Virus record (IMG/VR): IMGVR_UViG_3300009431_000147
Location: 1-22,503 of that record
Reading direction: 5' to 3' (one strand)
DNA from: a virus
DNA: 22,503 nt
Of the stretch, positions 1 through 7,756 are shown piece after piece. Position numbers and translations under genes: made by a program. The notes under the pieces are model-generated. The model ran no database searches. It was not told the origin of the DNA and saw only the letters and a list, made by a program, of their open reading frames with translations. Each line of letters starts with the position of its first letter. Position 1 is the first letter of the stretch.

Positions 1-64
1 TTTTTAGTTGATCAACTACTTTTTCCTTATTTACCTGTGCTTTAACATTCAACTCTATTTTCAT
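1..64 (-). CDS. start of the next structural gene (partial)
   Basis: An ATG at 64-62 opens a frame that runs off the window: MKIELNVKAQVNKEKVVDQL and one more residue. The β-strand then amphipathic-helix start resembles the beginning of HK97 gp10-type tail-completion proteins, which normally follow head closure. Twenty-one residues are too few to be sure, and no Shine-Dalgarno is visible. Confidence 0.4.
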   Translation of the reverse strand, partial: MKIELNVKAQVNKEKVVDQLK

Positions 65-83
65 TGTAAATTACCATTATTTG

Positions 84-125
84 CTATTTTAAGCCATTTT
101 CAGCGCATATTTTGGTCTTTTGCAT
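84..125 (-). CDS. 13-codon mini-ORF with Shine-Dalgarno
   Basis: AAGGA lies five bases before an ATG that opens a 13-residue frame (MQKTKICAENGLK) in the gap between the head-closure gene and the next gene. A good ribosome site on so short a frame may be chance or may mark a leader that couples translation. Low confidence. Confidence 0.2.
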   Translation of the reverse strand: MQKTKICAENGLK

Positions 126-156
126 AATATTCCTTATGGAACATGCATAAACCAGA

Positions 157-822
157 TTATACACTTGTTTCATCTAAGTTAATTCTTTTAATTATTGCAG
201 ATTTAAAGATTTCTTCACCAGTCATATATCTATCCCCTAAAATTTGCTCAATTCTCCACTGATTGCCTGTTGCATCTTCAATTATATCTCCAACATGGAC
301 AACCATGTCCCCATTGCCAGTCATAGCAGCCAAATATTGATGATAGAAAAAAGCTTTAGAATTTCCAGGAACTGCCAAGCCCATCTCATGGATTTGCCTA
401 TCTTTTCCTGTGATGTCTTGCTTCATATAAACAATTGAATAAGAATCTGTGACTATGCTTGTTGTATTGCCCATCGGATCCTTAGTTTCTGTTTCTCTCT
501 TTAATGTAACATTGGTTCCATTTTCCAAAACAATATCTTGAAAATCATTTCTCCGATCCGCATAACCAGCCTCAACACCAGCATAGTAATTAACAACCAA
601 ATTCATATCATCCCATAATTTGTTTAGGAAAGTTATTGTTGTATCTGAGCTTGCATGAGAAGCAGTAAAATGAACACCATTAGTTAATCCCAAACCATCT
701 GCAAAAACCATAAATCCATTATCGCCAGTAGTATCTGTGTTTGCAATAGTTAAGACTCTGTTTGCATCCCCATCGCTTCCAGTGCAATCGCTTCCATGAT
801 AGTTTTCAGTATTCCAGGCCAT
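157..822 (-). CDS. head-closure / stopper-like protein
   Basis: A 221-residue protein. Residues ~1-90 are a β/Gly-rich region (ANRVLTIANTDTTGDNGFMV). Residues ~95-215 look like the head-closure fold of HK97/SPP1 stoppers: NVTLKRETETKDPMGNTTSI, SIVYMKQDITGKDRQIHEMG, AVPGNSKAFFYHQY, VVHVGDIIEDATGNQWRIEQ. The β-barrel with a GxxxEDxxGNxWRI closing segment is typical of that family. It follows the adaptor gene in the usual order once the two surface-protein genes are discounted. The added N-terminal region is not usual and may be a docking domain. Confidence 0.65.
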   Translation of the reverse strand: MAWNTENYHGSDCTGSDGDANRVLTIANTDTTGDNGFMVFADGLGLTNGVHFTASHASSDTTITFLNKLWDDMNLVVNYYAGVEAGYADRRNDFQDIVLENGTNVTLKRETETKDPMGNTTSIVTDSYSIVYMKQDITGKDRQIHEMGLAVPGNSKAFFYHQYLAAMTGNGDMVVHVGDIIEDATGNQWRIEQILGDRYMTGEEIFKSAIIKRINLDETSV

Positions 823-2150
823 TATATTATTATATTGGATCCAGCATTTATAAAAATTACTTCACCATCTTTATTTATTGTTAATCCGGATGTTGTGATA
901 TTTGCAGAATTTATTAATGTTAAATTCCCATTATTTATAATAATAATTCCGCTGCCCGTTGTGACTTCAACATTGTCACAAATAATTTTATCAGCAATTG
1001 TCCAGTTTTGATTTAATTCTGGGTTGCAAGCCTCAACAACCCACCACATAGCTTCCTCATATAATTCTGCTGCTCTTGGTTGTTGTGTTGCTTGTGCCCA
1101 AGTATCTGCACCATAAAGATAAATTCCTGAAGAATCCCAATCCCCATCATAAACAGCCAAATATCTTGTGGCATTTGAAATATAAGTGAATCCTTCTGAT
1201 CCAGATTCTATATCCGTGATATTAATCCAACTTCCATTAAAACATTGGCCATATGAATATCCAGTTCCGCCCGCAGAAGGGTGAGATGAATAAAGCCTAA
1301 ACAGTAATTTGGTTGAACTATGATCCCAACAGGAGTTTGGAATTGTGATATTTTTAGCAGATAATGTTCCATGCTTAATTGTCCAATTACTTTCATTGGT
1401 AGCATATTGTGGTTTTGTGTAATTAACATAAACTAATCCTTTTGCACTGTCACTAAACTCTTCATAGTTTCCGGTATAATTCAAACCACAAACCCCATCA
1501 GAACCTGTTTGATTTGAAACATTTGCACTCTCTTGATAGCAAGGTGAATCTTCAATAGGATCAAATAATCTTATGTAAAAAACTTCATAATCACTTGGAA
1601 GATCATATTGTGCTTTCACAATTCCTGAAGAATAAACCCAAGCCCACCGATAACCTTTTTGTAATTCTAATTTCATATTTCTTCCAAAATCTAACTCGTT
1701 TTCACCACCTAATTTATACTTTTCACCATCGTAAATTAAGTCTCTTGCTTCATATCTATAAAAATAACCTTTTCCATTAAATACTTCAATCTTATGTGAG
1801 ATCGGAAATAACTCCACATCTTCAATATCTCCCCGGAAATGATAAGTATCTTTTATGACTGGGCCCCGAATGTAAGTTGTATTCCTATAAATCCAAACAT
1901 TATTTCCGTCCTGCTCAGACCAAACCTTGATGCTACTTGTTCTTCGGTTCATTTTACTGGATCCATCAAATAAAGAATTATATTCCCTTCCGCTTACAAC
2001 CCATAACCATGAATATTCTTCATGGGGCACATAAAAGGTTGTTTTATCATTATCAACCCTAATTCTCACTTGATCAGAATAAGTTATGTAAATTACGCTA
2101 CTTAAGACTAATAAAACCAATGCCCCGATTATGTATTTTCCTTTGTCCAT
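822..2150 (-). CDS. membrane-anchored surface protein, 442 residues
   Basis: An N-terminal hydrophobic helix at 6-24 (YIIGALVLLVLSSVIYITY) is followed by a β-rich module to ~200. That module shares ordered landmarks with the giant LamG protein: VRIRVDNDKTT, GYFYRYEAR, ELDF, SGIVKAQY and FDP. A Cys-containing, sequon-rich middle follows (CYQESANVSNQTGSDGVCGL). The protein ends in a repetitive β-strand tail (NGNLTLINSANITTSGLTIN, IFINAGSNIII) like a β-helix cap. It lies between the fibre-like gene and the head-closure gene. Its TAA overlaps the next ATG as TAATG. It is probably an exterior glycoprotein partnering the fibre-like protein; the exact role is unknown. Confidence 0.75.
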   Translation of the reverse strand: MDKGKYIIGALVLLVLSSVIYITYSDQVRIRVDNDKTTFYVPHEEYSWLWVVSGREYNSLFDGSSKMNRRTSSIKVWSEQDGNNVWIYRNTTYIRGPVIKDTYHFRGDIEDVELFPISHKIEVFNGKGYFYRYEARDLIYDGEKYKLGGENELDFGRNMKLELQKGYRWAWVYSSGIVKAQYDLPSDYEVFYIRLFDPIEDSPCYQESANVSNQTGSDGVCGLNYTGNYEEFSDSAKGLVYVNYTKPQYATNESNWTIKHGTLSAKNITIPNSCWDHSSTKLLFRLYSSHPSAGGTGYSYGQCFNGSWINITDIESGSEGFTYISNATRYLAVYDGDWDSSGIYLYGADTWAQATQQPRAAELYEEAMWWVVEACNPELNQNWTIADKIICDNVEVTTGSGIIIINNGNLTLINSANITTSGLTINKDGEVIFINAGSNIII

Positions 2151-2158
2151 TTTCCATT

Positions 2159-4960
2159 TTAACCAGATATTACTAAAGCAGTTCCATTATAACAAATACT
2201 TGCTTCTTGACCGTTTCCAAAATAATGGCATTCGTCCGTTCCAGAATAAATATCCTCAATTTCATCAGTTGTGCTTCCGATATTCTGACCATTGGTGTCA
2301 AGATAGCCCCCAAGTTGTGGTGAGGTGTCTTCAACAATATCTGAAAGGTAATTATCATCAAGCAAGGCAGTTAAATCTGATTCTGAATCATAATATTGAT
2401 CATCAAGGGCATTATTATCCAATACGATATTATCATAGGTGCCACTTACTTCTCCACCAAAACTTGTTGCAGTTGTTAGATAATTTCCAATTGCTTGGTA
2501 AATTGTATCAAAATAATTTTTTAAGCTTGTGATATTAATCGCAAAAACAGTTCCAGTTAGGGTTAAGTTTGATCCAGCAGTATAGGTTGTATCAGAATCT
2601 CTTAAATCTATTGTGGAATTTAATTTAGTTTCATTGAGATACATAGTGTCTGTGTCGTTATATAAATAGATCCCATCTCCTTGTTTAGTTTGACCACCAG
2701 CACCAACATCATCCCTTTCATCCATTGTAGCATTAAGGAAGGTCATATTAACACCCATTGAATCTCCTGCATCATCATATTCTAAGGTATTATCAAAGAT
2801 TCCGCCAATTATGTCTTGCATATCTTCATCTGAAAGCCCATCAATATCCACAGAAGTTGCACCATCATGAGTTAAACAAACATCTTGATCATCCCCAAAG
2901 CAAATCTTTCTTGAATCTCCTAAGTAAATATCCTCAATTTCATCAGTTGTGCTTCCAATATCAAATCCATCCGTATCTAAATCTCCCCCTAATTGTGGTG
3001 TTAGATCATCATTTAGATTTTGCATAAAACTGAAACTCATAACCCAATCATAAATTTGATCTGCTGTGCTTAAATGGGTTGTATCTCCGTCGGAAGGTGT
3101 TGCTGTTGGAACATCAGTTATATCATCCCAATCACCATCATCTACATTTGCAATTGTAGTATTCAAATAGGTCTCATTCAAATACATTGTGTTAGAATCA
3201 TTATAAAGATAAGTTCCATCACCTGCTTTTCCCGTATCAGTATCTGTGTCACGATCATCTATTGTTTGATTTAAGTAAGTCTCATTTAGATAAATTGTTT
3301 CAGTATCATTGTATAAATAAGGTCCAGATGCATTCTTTCCTCCAGTGCTTACATCATCCCTCAAATCAATAGTTTCATTCAATTTTGTTTCATTCAAGTA
3401 CATTATAGTTGATGAATTATAGAGATAGACACCATCCCCCGCAACATGCGTATCAGTATCTTGATCAAGTAAACTCCAATTAATGACTAATCCCGTATCA
3501 TTAATTACATCATCTGTAAAATTGCTTAAGTGAGTATATTTTGTATCATTATCAACATTATCAGCAAATCCAGCTGGAACCCCCGTCAAATCTCCCCAAG
3601 CCCCTGAAAAGAAAGTTGCAACAGAATTAATAAAGTTCTCCAACCATGTTTGATTCATATTCAATTGGTTTGAATCTCCTGTGAATTGTGATGAATTATA
3701 AGAATCTAAATCCTCCCAGTAATCACTTGAATTCACATTAAAAGTTGAAGTATCCTCAACAACTAAACTACCAACAGTCAGGGTGTCTGTTGTTGAATTA
3801 TATGTGAAGTTTAGATCCTGGGCAGTTTCCCCATCACCATTTGCAAATATAACAACACTTGAATTGAAATTATCTATATCCCTTCTTGGATTAACAAAAA
3901 TAGATCCATCTGTTTCATGGCTTCTTACAACAAATCCTAAATGGTGATCCACATGAGGACTCATTGGTTTAACATTCGTTATTCCCCCAGCAACAGTAGG
4001 ACTTAAATAAATAAGTTCTCCTTCAGAAAATGCTGTTGTATTTATGCCCCTAACCAATCCAATACTTGTCACATATCCAACACCCCCATGATTAATTGAT
4101 GCTTGTGTTACTAATCCTAAAACATCTGCAATAGATCTATTATCTGCCTTAGCCAATTTAACTTCTGGCAAGCTGCCACTTGCTCCAGAAATATAAACTA
4201 CATTTGAATCATTTATTGTTTCTCCAGCATCATTCTTAACTTTGATTAAATTTTCTTCTCCAATATTAACAGAGACATCGCTTTCATCATTATAATAAAT
4301 CAGAGTATCTTGTTCTCCAGAATAATAAAGTCTTCCTTCCTGCCATGCTGGTTCATTACCATTTGCCAAAGGATAGAAATCAACATAAGTTATATTTGTA
4401 TTTGTTCCATTTTGATAAGCGAAGTTATCGTCGATAAAAGTAGAATTATGATAGTTTGGTTTATCTGCAGACCAATTTCCAAACTGTGAGAATATTTGAG
4501 AAGCATTTAACCATCCAAGATTATTATTAATCCAGCTTCCCATTATGTCTGCAACATCATTTAATATTCCTTCTGTGGTAATCCACCATTGAGAAGCATT
4601 AACAGTTGTTCCAGACCAATCTCCTTCAATTAATGTGGCATTTAATGTTGCTACTTCAATATAATCAAAAAAACCCGAAGAAACATTAGTAATATTATTT
4701 CCCATATAATCTGTATTATTAAAGGTTGAAAAACCATCAAACCAGTTATTTCCCTTAATCCACATTGTATTATTTATATTATAAGTGGATCTTAAATTAA
4801 TATCATCTTGTGGTGTAAATGCACTAACAAAAGACATTAAACTAATGGAAGCCATCATCAAGGCAAGCACCACAACAATCCACCACAATACCTTGATTTT
4901 CTTTTTGGCTTCTGCTAATATTTGATCCTTATAGGTTGGTAATTTGATTGTTTTGCTCAT
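2159..4960 (-). CDS. membrane-anchored fibre-like protein with repeats
   Basis: A 933-residue protein. I use the ATG at 4960, which overlaps the upstream TGA as ATGA; a longer ATG at 4981 exists. A cytoplasmic basic stretch (AEAKKKIKV) precedes one membrane helix at ~23-48. Residues ~237-357 carry a domain common in phage tail-fibre proteins (ITNVKPMSPHVDHHLGFVVR, DGSIFVNPR). Four copies of a YLYNDTxTMYLNETxLNxTI repeat follow at ~507-535, 543-570, 577-604 and 758-788. Two PQLGGxLDTxGxxIGSTTDE modules typical of phage fibre stalks lie near 653-690 and 875-925. Sequons are abundant. Fibre domains on a membrane anchor are unusual. It may be a virion spike secreted through the host membrane or a host-surface protein. 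Confidence 0.8.
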   Translation of the reverse strand: MSKTIKLPTYKDQILAEAKKKIKVLWWIVVVLALMMASISLMSFVSAFTPQDDINLRSTYNINNTMWIKGNNWFDGFSTFNNTDYMGNNITNVSSGFFDYIEVATLNATLIEGDWSGTTVNASQWWITTEGILNDVADIMGSWINNNLGWLNASQIFSQFGNWSADKPNYHNSTFIDDNFAYQNGTNTNITYVDFYPLANGNEPAWQEGRLYYSGEQDTLIYYNDESDVSVNIGEENLIKVKNDAGETINDSNVVYISGASGSLPEVKLAKADNRSIADVLGLVTQASINHGGVGYVTSIGLVRGINTTAFSEGELIYLSPTVAGGITNVKPMSPHVDHHLGFVVRSHETDGSIFVNPRRDIDNFNSSVVIFANGDGETAQDLNFTYNSTTDTLTVGSLVVEDTSTFNVNSSDYWEDLDSYNSSQFTGDSNQLNMNQTWLENFINSVATFFSGAWGDLTGVPAGFADNVDNDTKYTHLSNFTDDVINDTGLVINWSLLDQDTDTHVAGDGVYLYNSSTIMYLNETKLNETIDLRDDVSTGGKNASGPYLYNDTETIYLNETYLNQTIDDRDTDTDTGKAGDGTYLYNDSNTMYLNETYLNTTIANVDDGDWDDITDVPTATPSDGDTTHLSTADQIYDWVMSFSFMQNLNDDLTPQLGGDLDTDGFDIGSTTDEIEDIYLGDSRKICFGDDQDVCLTHDGATSVDIDGLSDEDMQDIIGGIFDNTLEYDDAGDSMGVNMTFLNATMDERDDVGAGGQTKQGDGIYLYNDTDTMYLNETKLNSTIDLRDSDTTYTAGSNLTLTGTVFAINITSLKNYFDTIYQAIGNYLTTATSFGGEVSGTYDNIVLDNNALDDQYYDSESDLTALLDDNYLSDIVEDTSPQLGGYLDTNGQNIGSTTDEIEDIYSGTDECHYFGNGQEASICYNGTALVISG
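2247..2278. repeat. 32-nt exact direct repeat, copy 2
   Basis: Identical over 32 nt to 2925-2956, encoding the same IGSTTDEIEDIY segment of the fibre gene. The flanking codons differ more than this core, which suggests recent conversion or duplication of the module. Confidence 0.75.
2595..3440. repeat. four-copy coding repeat (YLYN...LNETxLN)
   Basis: Four units of about 28 codons within the fibre-like gene share the pattern GDGxYLYNDSxTMYLNETxL followed by NxTIDxRD. They lie at about 3354-3439, 3249-3331, 3148-3228 and 2595-2685. The first three (3439-3148) are nearly contiguous and the fourth is separated by the first PQLGG module. Each copy carries two or more glycosylation sequons. Confidence 0.75.
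2925..2956. repeat. 32-nt exact direct repeat, copy 1
   Basis: Partner of 2247-2278. Recombination between the two would delete about 680 nt, including the fourth YLYN unit, and shorten the fibre; 678 nt is a multiple of three, so the reading frame would be kept. Confidence 0.75.
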
Positions 4961-5787
4961 TTTACTTGTGTAGCCCTCCATTGTAAATTTTGCATTATTC
5001 TTTTTCTCTCGGCAATTAATTGATTAGCAGTTTCTCTCCATTGCGTATAGGGTTCCCCTTTTTGAACACTCAATTCTCCAAGAGTATATCCAGTTGTGTC
5101 ATCAGCAGATTCCCCAACAATTCTTGCAACCATACTTATACTTGAAACAATACGCATCAATCTTTTTATAGTTTCTGGAACATCCATTTTTACAACCGTG
5201 CTTCCAGATTCATGATCAAAAACTAATGAATCTACCGTGATCTCGTTTGTATCTGTTCCTGTGACTTGTGCTATCTCCCTATAACCATCCATGCCGTAAA
5301 CTTCTACCCAATCATCTGCAGAGAATCCAGTTTCTGAACTTACAGCTAATGCAACAGAACTTCCAGCACTTGCATCTGCTGTTGTGGCTGTTGATGTTGA
5401 AGTTTCCTCAACCCAACCATAAAGATATTTAATTTTAGTAGATGCTTTTTTTGAAATATATTTAGAAACTTCTGGATTTCCATTTGTATTATCTAATCTA
5501 ACTTCTCCAGATTTGTGAACAATTAAATTATCTGCAATTGTTACATCGGTTGTATCAACCCTTAATTCTTTGACTTTTAATAAGGGTAATTTAGTAGTAA
5601 ATATCCTATTAGTATCATTCCCGTCGATAAAATCAATAGTTTCTGTTGGTGATAATTTTGTATTTAAGAATCTTGGGGTTTGATCTTCTACTTCATCGAT
5701 AATTGCATTTACATCTGTATCATTTATATCTGTGGCAGGAATTCCACAAGTTCTTCTTACTTCTGCTGCAGTGATGTGTGTTGGCAT
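4957..5787 (-). CDS. gp6-like head-tail connector (adaptor)
   Basis: A 276-residue protein. Residues 1-115 and 205-276 together look like the helical adaptor that binds the portal ring: HITAAEVRRTCGIPATDIND, AIIDEVEDQTPRFLNTKL, then VPETIKRLMRIVSSISMVAR and QWRETANQLIAERKRIMQN. Between them (~125-200) an extra β domain is inserted (VALAVSSETGFSADDWVEVY, TDTNEITVDSLVFDHESGST), the kind often seen exposed on connector proteins. Position after capsid genes fits HK97 gp6 or SPP1 gp15. The stop overlaps the ATG at 4960. Confident in family, less so on the exact ring it forms. Confidence 0.75.
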   Translation of the reverse strand: MPTHITAAEVRRTCGIPATDINDTDVNAIIDEVEDQTPRFLNTKLSPTETIDFIDGNDTNRIFTTKLPLLKVKELRVDTTDVTIADNLIVHKSGEVRLDNTNGNPEVSKYISKKASTKIKYLYGWVEETSTSTATTADASAGSSVALAVSSETGFSADDWVEVYGMDGYREIAQVTGTDTNEITVDSLVFDHESGSTVVKMDVPETIKRLMRIVSSISMVARIVGESADDTTGYTLGELSVQKGEPYTQWRETANQLIAERKRIMQNLQWRATQVK

Positions 5788-5788
5788 T

Positions 5789-6016
5789 TTATTTTATTAT
5801 ATTGACTATCAATCCTGTAACGGTTGATGCTAAGATAGTTATCATTATTAAAACCCATTTTGGCACCTTACTACTCTGATGGTTAAATAATTCTGTTAAT
5901 CTCCCGTCAATCTTTTTTTCAAAGGATTCAAACCTTTTCTCCATCTTTGTAAAGCCCTCTGAAAGATTTACTACTTTCTGTTCTAAGACTTTCCCAAATG
6001 CGCATGCTTTTGGCAT
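5789..6016 (-). CDS. XhlA-like coiled-coil membrane protein
   Basis: A 75-residue protein. An amphipathic coiled coil covers residues ~10-45 (EQKVVNLSEGFTKMEKRFES, FEKKIDGRLTELF), and one C-terminal membrane helix spans ~53-74 (KWVLIMITILASTVTGLIVN). Size and order match XhlA/hemolysin-type phage proteins that assist holins, and also small tail-anchored phage proteins of unknown role. If lysis-related, it is placed unusually, between head-neck genes. As an archaeal virus it might instead act in membrane remodelling. It is read from an ATG four bases after the upstream stop. Confidence 0.62.
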   Translation of the reverse strand: MPKACAFGKVLEQKVVNLSEGFTKMEKRFESFEKKIDGRLTELFNHQSSKVPKWVLIMITILASTVTGLIVNIIK

Positions 6017-6020
6017 TTTC

Positions 6021-6401
6021 TTATTTAAACTTCTTTTTCAAAAGTTTTGCAATATCGTCCCTTACAGGAACTTCCTTACCTTTCTGGATAGCTTTCCTTA
6101 AACCTTGCTCGTTTGGATATATATTCATCAAGTCCTGTGCAGTTTTTTTACCTAAACCCTTAACCTTTAAGAGTTTATCTTCAAACTGTTTAGTCTCTAC
6201 TTGTTTTTTTTTATGAACCTTACCTTTCGTAACTTTTCTTTTTGGTTTTTCTACAACTTCTTCAGCTCTTTCAAAACCATAAGCTAATCCAACATATTCT
6301 GGTAATTCTAATGTTTGGCCTTTTCTCAAGGTCAGCCATCTGAATCCACCAACTTCTTGGACTCTTACTTTCACAGGTTCACCGATGTTCTTGAATAACA
6401 T
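6021..6401 (-). CDS. helix-hairpin-helix protein in the neck region
   Basis: A 126-residue protein in three parts. Residues 1-45 are β-rich (EPVKVRVQEVGGFRWLTLRK, GQTLELPEY). Residues 47-75 form a very basic linker (KPKRKVTKGKVHKKKQVETK). The C-terminus is a helix-hairpin-helix DNA-binding motif, LLKVKGLGKKTAQDLMNIYP at about 77-96, followed by a second basic helix. The HhH hairpin GLGKKTA is intact. Among structural genes this suggests a virion protein that touches packaged DNA, for instance at the neck, with the N-terminal β part docking to the particle. A GAGGAG site before the ATG supports the start. Confidence 0.72.
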   Translation of the reverse strand: MLFKNIGEPVKVRVQEVGGFRWLTLRKGQTLELPEYVGLAYGFERAEEVVEKPKRKVTKGKVHKKKQVETKQFEDKLLKVKGLGKKTAQDLMNIYPNEQGLRKAIQKGKEVPVRDDIAKLLKKKFK

Positions 6402-6402
6402 T

Positions 6403-6774
6403 CTAAAACTCCTCGACTAAAACATCCACAGTAACTTCTTCTGTTGCAGTTCCAGATGCAATTGTCAATTTCAATCTGTCAAAAACAGCATAATTATCAT
6501 AGACTTCATTTGATCCATCATATGTTATATCTGTTCCCGCATTGTTTTGAATCTTCACTCTTGGGTAAATAACAATATCTGTATTTGCAGCTGCTAAATC
6601 CAAAATTGTCTGTGCAACTGCTTCATCAGTTGTCAGATCAACTTCGCAAGTATTTGTAGGATAGTTTACATGCACAGCTAAGATCTTACCCCTTACAGGT
6701 TCAGAGTAAGCTTCTGCATCTCCAGAGGCATCTATTGCTCCTGAATTGATCCTTATTCTTTGAAGTTTGGACAT
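6403..6774 (-). CDS. head-module β protein, paralog 2
   Basis: A 123-residue protein and tandem paralog of the preceding gene: RGKILAVHVNYP, VIYPRVKIQNNAG, YDNYAVFDRLKLTIA and VTVDVLVEEF align with the landmarks there. A GGGAG ribosome site lies nine bases before the ATG, so it has its own initiation rather than overlap coupling. Tandem duplication with divergence often gives heteromeric assemblies or two symmetry positions. The family is not one I can name. A structural role in the head or neck is inferred from position and β composition. Confidence 0.65.
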   Translation of the reverse strand: MSKLQRIRINSGAIDASGDAEAYSEPVRGKILAVHVNYPTNTCEVDLTTDEAVAQTILDLAAANTDIVIYPRVKIQNNAGTDITYDGSNEVYDNYAVFDRLKLTIASGTATEEVTVDVLVEEF

Positions 6775-6792
6775 ATTTTTACTCCCTTTAAT

Positions 6793-7188
6793 TTAATTCC
6801 TCTCAACAAGGATTTCAGCCGTAACTGATTTATCCTCTACTGCATTAGCAATTTTAAAATGCAATAAATCAAATATTGCAAAATTGTCATGCACATCTTT
6901 ATCTGTTGAGTATATGTTTGTTCCCATTAATCCAGTTTCATCAGTGGTTAGTGTTCTTGGATAATAAACCGCATCAGTATCTCCAGTTACAATCAAAAAT
7001 GCTTCTGCGTCTTCATCTGAAATATCAGAATCTACAGACCCCCCATAAACCATTGCTTGTGTTGAACTTCCAATTCCTGAATCATATTTAAGTGAGATCA
7101 TTAGTATTTTTCCTCTTTGTGGATTACTTACTGCTGTTCCGTCGCCATTTGCGTCTGCAGTTGCCTGTAATGTTATTCTTTCTATCAT
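6793..7188 (-). CDS. head-module β protein, paralog 1
   Basis: A 131-residue β-rich protein, clearly related to the next gene (6403-6774). Shared landmarks in the same order are RGKIL near residue 26, a YPR motif (VYYPRTLTTDE), DNFAIFDLLHFKIA, and a closing VTAEILVERN. No membrane helix or Cys is present. The pair lies between capsid and head-tail connector genes and probably forms related virion components such as decoration, head-fibre or neck proteins. This copy carries an insertion around GGSVDSDISDEDAEAF. Start by ATGA overlap with the membrane mini-gene. Confidence 0.65.
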   Translation of the reverse strand: MIERITLQATADANGDGTAVSNPQRGKILMISLKYDSGIGSSTQAMVYGGSVDSDISDEDAEAFLIVTGDTDAVYYPRTLTTDETGLMGTNIYSTDKDVHDNFAIFDLLHFKIANAVEDKSVTAEILVERN

Positions 7189-7280
7189 CTTTCTTTTATA
7201 AACACCTGATAAATTTTAATTCCAATTAATATTAATCCCCCGATTCCTATTTCAATCGCACTAATCATTTCCCAATTCAT
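7185..7280 (-). CDS. 31-residue single-span membrane peptide
   Basis: A mini-gene joined by ATGA overlaps to both neighbours (starts on the stop at 7279-7277 and ends on the start at 7188). The product is MNWEMISAIEIGIGGLILIG followed by IKIYQVFIKER: an acidic N-terminus, one hydrophobic helix of about 20 residues with a glycine patch, and a basic C-terminus. Double coupling and a coherent membrane topology argue that it is real. It could be a holin-like or antiholin peptide, a minor virion membrane component, or a partner of the 140-residue protein. No family was recognised. Confidence 0.6.
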   Translation of the reverse strand: MNWEMISAIEIGIGGLILIGIKIYQVFIKER

Positions 7281-7699
7281 ACTATTTCTACTCCTTCTTC
7301 AAATCTGTCCTGGATCTCTCCAACAGGGTAAAATGCACAAATAAAGTGATTGCCTTTCTTACTTTCTACAGCCCTAAGATCTGAACTTTTAATAGAATCT
7401 AATTCTTTGTCGATCTTCTTCATTGAAGGAAATAATTTAATTAAAAAGTTTGATAATAATTTAAATTTCTTTTTGGCTTTGCTTCCATCAGAATCTCCGC
7501 CATGATGATAATCTGAAAAGCTTTTAAGATCTTTTAAGAATTCTTCTCTTCCACATTCATTAATTCCAAAATGAACTGGGATTATAGCTCTCGCTCTAAC
7601 TTTTGCCTTCCCATTGGCATACTCTTTTCCATGAAAGTATCTTAGGAATTTATCTAAAAATTCCCAATAACCCTCGATTACTCCTACTATATGGGTCAT
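7277..7699 (-). CDS. 140-residue hypothetical protein
   Basis: No family recognised. The N-terminal part is helical and aromatic (IEGYWEFLDKFLRYFHGKEY). The middle is basic (GGDSDGSKAKKKFKLLSNFL, IKLFPSMKKIDKELDSIKSS) and the end is acidic. There are two His and a Cys near the middle (VHFGINECG, DYHHGG) but no standard metal motif. A weak AAGG precedes the ATG by nine bases. Its stop overlaps the 31-residue membrane gene as ATGA, so the two are probably made together. Position in the head module suggests a virion or assembly protein, but nothing more can be said. Confidence 0.6.
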   Translation of the reverse strand: MTHIVGVIEGYWEFLDKFLRYFHGKEYANGKAKVRARAIIPVHFGINECGREEFLKDLKSFSDYHHGGDSDGSKAKKKFKLLSNFLIKLFPSMKKIDKELDSIKSSDLRAVESKKGNHFICAFYPVGEIQDRFEEGVEIV

Positions 7700-7726
7700 G
7701 TTTTTTTCCTTGTTTGATTTAAATCT

Positions 7727-7756
7727 AAAAAAATAAAAAAATAATATAAAATTTGT
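7727..7756 (-). terminator. T-tract terminator after the β-repeat gene
   Basis: The minus strand after the stop reads ATTTTATATTATTTTTTTATTTTTTTAG in two runs of seven T's, without a strong hairpin. Archaeal termination needs only T-rich tracts in the coding strand. The stop-proximal TAAACAAATTTTATATTA also resembles a degenerate boundary element. Confidence 0.55.

Noticed and set aside
2131-2532. 133-residue open frame on the plus strand
   Set aside because: It lies antisense to the fibre-like gene, its product is rich in His/Gln/Leu/Asn from the complementary repeat codons, and it has no ribosome site. It is a shadow of the repeats.
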